From contig JASFQI010000048.1 of assembly GCA_050115555.1 (NCBI GenBank), positions 1-20,332 on the forward strand: a DNA stretch of 20,332 nt. Reading direction: 5' to 3'. Position 1 is the stretch's first letter, and each line of letters opens with the position of its first letter. The notes beneath the pieces were generated by a model, which was not told the DNA's origin, did no database searches, and saw only the letters and a program-made list of their open reading frames with translations. Position numbers and translations under genes: made by a program. The DNA comes from JASFQI01 sp050115555 (GTDB taxonomy: Bacteria > Desulfobacterota > DSM-4660 > Desulfatiglandales > HGW-15). Positions 13,856-19,857 of this stretch are shown one piece after another.

Positions 13856-15085
13856 ATGCCCCTATACGAATACATCACCCTGGACGCCGCGGGAAACGAG
13901 GTCTCCCAGACCCTGGAGGCCCCGGACGAGCGGACCGCCGCCGCCGACCTCAGGGCCCAGCGGAAAATGGTCCTCGCCATCCGGGAGGCCTCCCTGGCCA
14001 AGGAGAGCGAGGCAGACTCCTACGAGATCTCCTGGCTGGATCACCTGAGCCCGGTCGGCCTGGGGGACGTCGCGGTCTTCTTCCGCCAGCTCTCCTCCCT
14101 GCTCAACTCGGGCGTCACCCTGGTCAACGCCCTGTACGTGCTGGAGGAGCAGGAAAAGAAGCGTCGTTTTCAGAAGATGATCGGACGAATGCGCCTGGAC
14201 ATCCAGGGCGGGTCCTCGTTCCTCAAGGCGCTTCAGCGCTACCCCAAGATCTTCGACTCCAGGGTGTGCGGCATGGTGGACGCCGGAGAGGCCAGCGGGA
14301 CCCTGGGGGTGATGCTCGACAGGATCGCGACCCACCTGGAAGAGGACGCGGCCTTTCGAAGCCAGCTCATCACCGGGGCCATCTACCCCACCGTGGTGAT
14401 CATCGTGGTCGTCTGTGTGGTGGCCTTCCTGGTGGGGTTTGTCATCCCCAAGATCACGCCCCTCTTGAACCTCAAGGCCCAGAAGCTCCCGTGGAGCACC
14501 CAGCTCATCATCGACATGAGCGAGTGGTTCAAGGTCTACTGGAGGCACTTCTTCGCGGCCGCGGGCTTCCTCGGCGGGCTCGCCTGGTTCTCCTACCGCT
14601 CCATACCGGGGCTGCGCTACTGGGTGGACCGCCTGAAGACCAGGGCCCCCATCGTGGGGCCCGTGTTCTACTACGCCGTGGTGGTCCAGTTCACCCGAAA
14701 CCTCTCCACCCTCATTGGGAGCGGGGTGAGCGTGCTGGAGTCCCTCCGCATCGTCCAGGGCATCATCCGCAACACGGCGGCGAGACGGGTGGTGGAGACC
14801 ATGGAGGAGCATATCCTGAGGGGGGAGAGCCTCTCCGCCCCCATCAAGGCGGCGACCTACATCTTTCCCCCCATGGTGGCCAGCATGGTGGCGGTGGGCG
14901 AGGAAACGGGCAGCGTGGATCACAGCCTGGGCATTGCCGCGGACATCCACGAGAAGATCCTCAAGACCTACATCCAGCGCATGACCGCCATGATCGAACC
15001 CGTCCTGATCGTCTTTCTGGGCTTTCTCGTGGGCTTCGTGGCCTTCGCCCTGATCTCCGGCATCCTGGCCATGTATCAGGTGTGA
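13856..15085 (+). CDS. GspF/PilC inner-membrane platform protein
   Basis: This 409-aa polytopic inner-membrane protein is the platform for the pilus or pseudopilus. ATG 13856 (MPLYEYITLD) is the start expected for the family. No ribosome-binding site precedes it, because repeat element A occupies the space. An in-frame GTG at 13805 inside the repeat would add 17 residues and cannot be excluded. Two GspF cytoplasmic domains are visible (about 72-195 and 275-397), with the paired motifs GEASGTL (144-150) and GEETGSV (348-354). Three membrane segments lie at about 176-198, 230-246 and 379-405. The gene follows the GspE/PilB gene by 76 bp, as is typical. GspF versus PilC cannot be told from sequence alone. 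Confidence 0.93.
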   Translation: MPLYEYITLDAAGNEVSQTLEAPDERTAAADLRAQRKMVLAIREASLAKESEADSYEISWLDHLSPVGLGDVAVFFRQLSSLLNSGVTLVNALYVLEEQEKKRRFQKMIGRMRLDIQGGSSFLKALQRYPKIFDSRVCGMVDAGEASGTLGVMLDRIATHLEEDAAFRSQLITGAIYPTVVIIVVVCVVAFLVGFVIPKITPLLNLKAQKLPWSTQLIIDMSEWFKVYWRHFFAAAGFLGGLAWFSYRSIPGLRYWVDRLKTRAPIVGPVFYYAVVVQFTRNLSTLIGSGVSVLESLRIVQGIIRNTAARRVVETMEEHILRGESLSAPIKAATYIFPPMVASMVAVGEETGSVDHSLGIAADIHEKILKTYIQRMTAMIEPVLIVFLGFLVGFVAFALISGILAMYQV

Positions 15086-15154
15086 GGGAGGAAGAGGGCC
15101 CAACGGATGAATCGTTTCCTCAGGGCCGGCCCACTGCCATTGAGCATACCTGCA

Positions 15155-15196
15155 GAAACCTGCAACCTGACACCCGAAACCCGACACCTGAAGCCC
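15155..15196. repeat. Heptameric repeat element C
   Basis: Six 7-base units stand in perfect register from 15155: GAAACCT, GCAACCT, GACACCC, GAAACCC, GACACCT and GAAGCCC. A further ACCTGCA sits just before them, out of phase. The consensus is roughly GAMACCY. The array ends about 20 bases before ATG 15217 and leaves the GGAGG ribosome-binding site (15206-15210) intact. Confidence 0.85.
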
Positions 15197-15216
15197 ACCC
15201 AACACGGAGGTCGCAT

Positions 15217-15516
15217 ATGAAAACGACTCGAAGGACCCTCACGGCCCTGGTCGTCGCCCTGTCCCTGCTCGCTTCGGGCTGCGCGCACAGGACGGTGATG
15301 GAAAAGGAAGAACCGTATGTAAAAGAAGACCACAGCCTCCTGCTCATGGATATCGGCGCCAGGCCCATCGGGGCGGCCGTGACCATCGCCGGATTTGTCA
15401 CGTTCGTGGCCCTCTCCCCGATGACCCTGGCCGGCGGCACCGCCGAGGATTCCTGGAACAAGCTCGTGGTGGAGCCCGCCGGCTACACCTTCAAAAGACC
15501 CCTGGGAGAGCCCTGA
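15217..15516 (+). CDS. Small lipoprotein of unknown function
   Basis: This is a 99-aa lipoprotein. ATG 15217 has GGAGG at 15206-15210. The signal MKTTRRTLTALVVALSLLASGC ends in an LASGC lipobox, with Cys22 as the anchor. The mature part has a hydrophobic central stretch (about 51-73, IGAAVTIAGFVTFVALSPMTLAGG) and ends with WNKLVVEPAGYTFKRPLGEP. That last pattern, KLVVEPAxYTFxRPLG, recurs in a widespread group of small proteobacterial lipoproteins that I cannot assign a function. It lies 131 bp after the platform gene, so it may belong to the same operon or to a new one starting after it. A role in secretin support is possible but not shown. Confidence 0.85.
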   Translation: MKTTRRTLTALVVALSLLASGCAHRTVMEKEEPYVKEDHSLLLMDIGARPIGAAVTIAGFVTFVALSPMTLAGGTAEDSWNKLVVEPAGYTFKRPLGEP

Positions 15517-15689
15517 GGACCGTGCCTCGCCTGCCTTCCCCGCCGGCGGCACCCCGGCCGCGGGGTCCCGAAATCGCACTTCCATCTCTGCCTGAAAGCG
15601 ATCGAGCGACACTTCAACCGCTGCAACGAGAGCCTGATCAAGATTCTCCGAAAACACCTGAATCAGCCGAACGCCACCGAAGAGACCTG

Positions 15690-16628
15690 ATGCACCTTTC
15701 CCGGACACGTCCCAGAGGATTTCACCGCTCCCGAGGCCGGAGACGAAGGCTGCAGGCCGGCGCATGGCTCCTGGGGATCGCGATCTGGGGGCTCTCCATG
15801 AACCCGAGGCCGGTCCGGGCGGCCGTGGAGGACCTGGTCTTTTCCTATCACAACGACCGGGTCTTTCTGATAACCCATGACACACCCCTGCTGCGCATCC
15901 TGGAAACCATCGCCGTTGCCGCCGACATCAGCATCCACCTGATGGAGCCTCCCACTGCGACCCTCTCCATCGAACTCTACGACCGAACCCTGGAGGACAC
16001 CCTGCGGGCGCTCCTCCTGGGCTCCAGCTATGCCGTTGTCTACGAGGCCGGTACCCCTCCCGTGGTGACCTACCGGCAGGGGACCCGGACCTTGCCGGGC
16101 GTCGGGCCGGCCGCAAAGACCACCGGCCCCAGGCGGACCCCTGCACCGGGGCGATCCGGCGGCCCGTCGCGCACCCGCCCGGGCACTGCCCCCGTAACCA
16201 CGGATCCCGGCGCGGTTTCCGGTTCCGACCCTTCCCTGCCACCCGGGGCGACGTCCGTTTCACCCGAACGCTCCGGCAACGGGGCCGGCGGCGGCAACCA
16301 AGCCCAGTCGTCCGCCGGGAGCCAGGCATCTACCGGGACCGGGGCTGAGACCGGGGCGGCCCAGGCCGCCGCCGGGACGCAGACCGGCGCCGAGTCCCCG
16401 TCGGGTGTGGAGATGGATGCATCCTCATCCGAAGGAATCCCTCCCACGGTTCGATACCTGCTTCAGAGGGGGGCCTCGGCCGCTGATATCGATGCACAAT
16501 GCCAGCAGAGGATGGCCGACCTAGAAACCCGGATCGCGACCTGGGAATCGGATTCCAGCTACGACCATTTCCTCACGCACGACCGGAAAGTGCTCGACAT
16601 GTATGAAACCTACGTGTCCAGCCAGTGA
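15690..16628 (+). CDS. Exported protein with one STN/N0-like domain
   Basis: This 312-aa protein starts at ATG 15690, whose A is the last base of a TGA (TGATG) and which has AAGAGA just upstream. An in-frame GTG at 15522 would add 56 residues of low-quality, Pro/Arg-rich sequence, so I chose the later start. The N-terminus is very basic and is followed by a hydrophobic core and a probable cleavage near PVRAA (residues 41-45). A domain at about 50-128 (VFLITHDTPLLRILETIAVAADISIHL...TLEDTLRALLLGSSYAVVYE) matches the STN/secretin N0 pattern. A Gly/Ser/Thr/Pro-rich linker follows (about 130-260), then a charged helical tail (about 262-312). STN domains interact with periplasmic secretion partners, so this could be an adaptor of the nearby secretin. 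That is inference. Confidence 0.78.
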   Translation: MHLSRTRPRGFHRSRGRRRRLQAGAWLLGIAIWGLSMNPRPVRAAVEDLVFSYHNDRVFLITHDTPLLRILETIAVAADISIHLMEPPTATLSIELYDRTLEDTLRALLLGSSYAVVYEAGTPPVVTYRQGTRTLPGVGPAAKTTGPRRTPAPGRSGGPSRTRPGTAPVTTDPGAVSGSDPSLPPGATSVSPERSGNGAGGGNQAQSSAGSQASTGTGAETGAAQAAAGTQTGAESPSGVEMDASSSEGIPPTVRYLLQRGASAADIDAQCQQRMADLETRIATWESDSSYDHFLTHDRKVLDMYETYVSSQ

Positions 16629-16632
16629 CCGG

Positions 16633-16658
16633 CTGTCCCGGTAACCGGGGCCGGACAG
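16633..16658 (+). terminator. Hairpin after the STN-like gene (weak terminator candidate)
   Basis: CTGTCC (16633-16638) and GGACAG (16653-16658) can pair, and an inner CGGTAACCG can pair again, giving a compact GC-rich stem 4 bases after the stop codon. There is no U-tract, so intrinsic termination is doubtful. It directly precedes repeat element B. Confidence 0.3.
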
Positions 16659-16660
16659 GA

Positions 16661-16740
16661 GAAAGTGAGAAAGCGGGAAAGTGAGCAGGTGAGTTTTTCT
16701 CACTTTCCCACCTGCTCCGCAGTTCACCTGCCCACCTGCC
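16661..16740. repeat. Octameric repeat element B (imperfect palindrome)
   Basis: Ten 8-base blocks stand in unbroken register from 16661. The left arm is GAAAGTGA, GAAAGCGG, GAAAGTGA, GCAGGTGA; the loop block is GTTTTTCT; the right arm is CACTTTCC, CACCTGCT, CCGCAGTT, CACCTGCC, CACCTGCC. The right arm is the inverse of the left-arm unit types. The units are the same as in element A. The element ends 20 bases before ATG 16761, leaving a usable GGAG (16750-16753). Confidence 0.87.
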
Positions 16741-16760
16741 CTATTTATTGGAGAATTGAA

Positions 16761-17294
16761 ATGCGCAAGACAATCATCGCCTTTCTGGCGGCCCTTTTTG
16801 TTGCAGCGGTCGCCCCCGGACCCTCCCCTGCCGGGGATCTGGTTTACGCCGTGAGCCATGGGTACACGCCCCTGAAACAGCCGCCCCGCTACTGGGAGGT
16901 GGGCGTGACCTCCAAACCGCCGCCCAAGGGCGTTCACCCCGAGTATGCCGTGGGCGAGCCGGACGGGCGGCTTGCCGGCTGGGCCCGGAAAAAGGGGGAC
17001 CTCATCCTGGGCTTTGACTGCAAAACCGGGATCCGGAACGTGGACGGGCCCGATCTTTTCATCTGGCACTTCGGCCCCGGCGGAACGCGGGTCTATGTCA
17101 GCACCGAGCCCAAGGCCCCGGCCGAGTGGCACCTTCTGGGGGTCCTCCCCGGGACCGAGGAACACATCGTTGAAAAGCGCGGCATGGAAATCGGCGAGCT
17201 GGACAGGGTCTTTTTCGTGCGGATCGAAAAGTGGGACGCCGGCTTCTGGGGCAAGGGCCGCTTCATCGATGCCGTAGCCGGCATGAGTGAGTGA
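16761..17294 (+). CDS. Secreted single-domain protein with ALGxPD/FIDAV-type domain
   Basis: This 177-aa exported protein starts at ATG 16761 with GGAG at 16750-16753. The signal peptide covers about 1-24 (cleavage near SPAG). The rest is one copy of a beta-rich domain that recurs twice in the next gene. Matching blocks are YAVGEPDG (62-69), GDLILGFD (79-86), DGPDLFIWHFGPGG (95-108), VYVSTEPKAPAEWHLLGVL (111-129) and VFFVRIEKWD...GRFIDAVAGM (150-175). Domains of this type (conserved Pro-Asp, a FD turn, a DxxVxxxG block and a terminal DAV) occur in many predicted bacterial surface proteins and resemble carbohydrate-binding beta-sandwiches, but no ligand is known to me here. There is no C-terminal anchor. 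Likely secreted, perhaps by the upstream system. Function unknown. Confidence 0.82.
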   Translation: MRKTIIAFLAALFVAAVAPGPSPAGDLVYAVSHGYTPLKQPPRYWEVGVTSKPPPKGVHPEYAVGEPDGRLAGWARKKGDLILGFDCKTGIRNVDGPDLFIWHFGPGGTRVYVSTEPKAPAEWHLLGVLPGTEEHIVEKRGMEIGELDRVFFVRIEKWDAGFWGKGRFIDAVAGMSE

Positions 17295-17320
17295 GCAGAT
17301 GTTAGGTGTCAGCAAACCCC

Positions 17321-17376
17321 GAATCCCGAATCCTGAATCCTGGCACCTGACACATGAAACCCGACACCCGACACCG
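17321..17376. repeat. Heptameric repeat element D
   Basis: Eight 7-base units stand in perfect register from 17321: GAATCCC, GAATCCT, GAATCCT, GGCACCT, GACACAT, GAAACCC, GACACCC and GACACCG. An inverted fragment, AGGTGTCAG (17304-17312), lies just before and could pair with CTGACAC inside the array. The array ends 12 bases before ATG 17389. Its units are of the same GAMACCY type as element C. Confidence 0.85.
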
Positions 17377-17388
17377 GAACGTACAGCC

Positions 17389-19494
17389 ATGAAACAAAAC
17401 CCATACTCCAAAGACTGCAAACGAATCATCCTCCTGATTCTCCTGGCCGCCCTGGCCGCCGCCCTTGCGCCCGGGCAGGCCTCGGCCGAGTCCATCTACG
17501 CCTCGGAGGTGGTCCTGGCGGTGGGTGAGGGAGCGGACGAGGTCGTTGGACTCTACCCGCCGTATCTCACCTATGCACTGGCCCAGCCGGACGGGGGGGA
17601 GCACGCCCTGGGCGGGCCTCCGGATTTCTGTCTTTATATGGAGGGCCTCGGCGCGTCGGGCTGGATCGAGTATGCCGGCTCCATGGTGTTGCGCTTCGAC
17701 ACCTTTCTGGAGGACGGGGCCGGGACCGACCTCACGGTCCACCACTGGGGGGAGGGGTCCACCACGCCCGGCACCTCGGACACCGTGGTCTCGGTCAGCT
17801 CGGACGGAAACACCTGGATCCCCCTTGGCCCCCTGAACCGGTATCCGTCCTATTCCTGCCCGGGCGCCAGCACCGGGTTCGACTTCTCGGCCCAGGGGGT
17901 GGACCGCATTCACCTGGTTCGCATCGAAAAAAACGCGACATGCGCCCCCCCCGTGGGAAACAATTGTGATTGCGACATGTTCATCGACGCAGTGGAAGGG
18001 CATTACCCGGGCATCCTCGAGCAGCCCACCGTGACCCTGGCCTCGGGGGACCCCACCGAGACCTCTCTCACCCCCGGTTTCTTCGCCATGCACTGGGATC
18101 CGGGGAGCGGTTACGTGCACACCCGGTCCCAGTGGCAGATCAGCGGAACGTCCGCGTTTTCCACCCTGGTGATGGAATCGGACGGCGCAACCCATCTGAC
18201 CTCCTTCGAGGTGCCGCTCTTCCTCCTGGAGACCGAAACGGACTACGCCTGCCGGGTCCGGTTTTACGACGACCAGGACACTCCGTCCGAATGGTCCGAG
18301 CCCTTCTCCTTCCGGACCGCGGCGGCCTCCACGGGCCAGGCGGTCTATGCCTCGGGCGCTGTCGAGGCGGTGGGGGGGAAGGATTCCGACGGCACGTCCA
18401 TGCCCGTGGTCCGGGACCAGAAAAACGTCTGGCCCTCGTACCAAGCCGACGGCGGGCAGAGCGCCCTCGGTCCCCCGGACTACGACATCCTGGATGGGAG
18501 CGGCCTGGGCGGGTATGCCTCGGGCTGGTCCGACTGGGGGGGGCATTTGATCCTCTCATTCGACCAGGACCTGACCGACATGCCCGGGACGGACCTGATC
18601 GTCTACCACTGGGGCCCGGGAGCCAGAAATTCGGATCACAGCACCTCCTTTATCTACGCGGGACGGGACGGGGACGCAGAATGGACCCTCCTGGGCGAGC
18701 TCTCCCAGTCGGACAGGGGCGTGATCACCACGGACTCCTATGATTTCGAGGAGTCCGGCGTGTCCGACCCCGTTAATCTCGTGAAGATCGTCAAGAACTA
18801 CAACGGGTCGGACGAAAAGCTGTGCGGGAAGTACATCGACGCAGTGGCGGGCAACCCGGCCCTGGGGCTGGTCCCGGGACCGGATACGGACGGCAACGGC
18901 ATCCCGGACGAACAGGAAGTGGATTCCACGGTGGACCTGAACGAAAACGGGATCCCGGACATCAACGAACCTGATCGGATCAAATGCGTCAACACCGCGG
19001 TGGGGGAGGGACAGATGTGCGTGGAAATCCCGGTGAACAGCAATGCCACCGAGATCCTGTCGATTTACTCCATCGACCCGGCGGCCATTGCAGACAGCAC
19101 CGGCCGGCCCGAGAACCTGGCCCTGGGGATCGTTTCGTTCAAGGTGAGGGTGAACGCCCCCGGCGCCGAGGCCCAGGTGGTCGCCTATCTCTCCGCGTCC
19201 CTGCCGGCCGACACCGGGTGGTACAAGTACGACGGACTCAACGGCTGGCAGGACCATTCCGAAGACGCGGTCTTCGAGGCGGACGGTTCCGTGACCCTGA
19301 CCCTCCAGGACGGCGGGGTCGGGGACGCGGACATAACGGCCAACAGCGTGATCGTGGACCCGGCCGGGCCCGGCCTGCCTCCCGGAAGCGTCATCGGCGG
19401 CGAGGGAGCCGGGTACGCGGTCACGATGGAAGGAACGGACGCAGACACGGCCGCGGCCGGGGGATGCTTTATCTCCACGGTCATCGGCCCCTGA
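17389..19494 (+). CDS. Multidomain surface protein with choice-of-anchor U-like domain and CFI-type tail
   Basis: This 701-aa exported protein starts at ATG 17389; the ribosome-binding site is weak because repeat element D sits upstream. The signal peptide covers about 1-33 (cleavage after ASA). Domain copy 1 (about 36-204) and copy 2 (about 319-488) share GxLILxFD, GTDLxVxHWG, a W-x-x-LG block and FIDAV/YIDAV with the preceding 177-aa protein. Between them is an FN3-like domain (about 212-311). DTDGNGIPDEQE (499-510) and DLNENGIPDINE (516-527) look like calcium-binding Asp loops. The C-terminal domain (about 530-660, with WYKYDGLNGW and VTLTLQDGGVGDAD...VIVDPAG) matches the choice-of-anchor U type. 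The protein ends AAAGGCFISTVIGP, a short form of the GGCFIATA (CFI-box) C-terminal motif, without the usual longer tail. Likely exported and anchored or processed at the Cys. Confidence 0.85.
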   Translation: MKQNPYSKDCKRIILLILLAALAAALAPGQASAESIYASEVVLAVGEGADEVVGLYPPYLTYALAQPDGGEHALGGPPDFCLYMEGLGASGWIEYAGSMVLRFDTFLEDGAGTDLTVHHWGEGSTTPGTSDTVVSVSSDGNTWIPLGPLNRYPSYSCPGASTGFDFSAQGVDRIHLVRIEKNATCAPPVGNNCDCDMFIDAVEGHYPGILEQPTVTLASGDPTETSLTPGFFAMHWDPGSGYVHTRSQWQISGTSAFSTLVMESDGATHLTSFEVPLFLLETETDYACRVRFYDDQDTPSEWSEPFSFRTAAASTGQAVYASGAVEAVGGKDSDGTSMPVVRDQKNVWPSYQADGGQSALGPPDYDILDGSGLGGYASGWSDWGGHLILSFDQDLTDMPGTDLIVYHWGPGARNSDHSTSFIYAGRDGDAEWTLLGELSQSDRGVITTDSYDFEESGVSDPVNLVKIVKNYNGSDEKLCGKYIDAVAGNPALGLVPGPDTDGNGIPDEQEVDSTVDLNENGIPDINEPDRIKCVNTAVGEGQMCVEIPVNSNATEILSIYSIDPAAIADSTGRPENLALGIVSFKVRVNAPGAEAQVVAYLSASLPADTGWYKYDGLNGWQDHSEDAVFEADGSVTLTLQDGGVGDADITANSVIVDPAGPGLPPGSVIGGEGAGYAVTMEGTDADTAAAGGCFISTVIGP

Positions 19495-19545
19495 AAAGAC
19501 CTGCTGTCATGGATTTTTTCCTCCCTGTCGAAACAATACGTCTTC

Positions 19546-19567
19546 CGGCGCGAAACACATCGCGCCG
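19546..19567 (+). terminator. GC-rich hairpin downstream of the surface-protein gene
   Basis: CGGCGCG and CGCGCCG pair perfectly over 7 bp around an AAACACAT loop. It is 52 bases past the stop codon at 19494. It has no U-run directly after it, so it is a weak terminator or an RNA-stabilising structure. Confidence 0.35.
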
Positions 19568-19842
19568 AGGATGCATTCTCCCAAAAAGAAGCCCGTTCCG
19601 CATTTTTTTGGCAAATCAGTGAAAATCGCGGAAGTCGGGCTATTTACAGAGGTCATCCCCCATGTTATCGCTATTGCAACACGATTGCAGTAGCCCCGGC
19701 GGGGAAGGGATTCCCGGCCGTCCCCGGCGGTGCGAAGACAGGAAAATGAACATCGTAATAATGAAAGGAGGCGATACATTCAAACAAAGAAAAAAAGAAA
19801 CCGGGAGGATATCAACCACTTTATGGTATTGTTCAGGATAAC

Positions 19843-19849
19843 AAGGAGG
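19843..19849 (+). promoter_or_regulatory. Strong ribosome-binding site fixing the GTG start at 19858
   Basis: AAGGAGG, nearly the full anti-16S match, ends 8 bases before GTG 19858. It decides the start of the last gene, which has a non-ATG start and would otherwise be missed. An ATG at 19851 lies in another frame. Confidence 0.7.
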
Positions 19850-19857
19850 GATGAAAG

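Larger units (their letters stand above)
19495..19857 (+). other. Intergenic region before the last gene; hairpin, no clear gene
   Basis: These 363 bases contain no gene I can support and are more AT-rich than the DNA to the left, except for a GC-rich patch at about 19690-19730. A 7-bp perfect stem, CGGCGCG (19546-19552) / CGCGCCG (19561-19567), with an 8-base loop lies 52 bases after the stop of the surface-protein gene; it lacks a U-tract. A T-run (about 19603-19610) follows a little later. The stretch near 19755-19857 is purine-rich and leads to the next gene's ribosome-binding site. I did not find a clear promoter or known riboswitch core. Confidence 0.5.

Noticed and set aside
10975..14001. 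A 1008-residue open frame on the - strand opposite the two ATPase genes
   Set aside because: Same reason: the opposite strand has unmistakable Walker A, Walker B and zinc motifs, and the long frame reflects GC bias.
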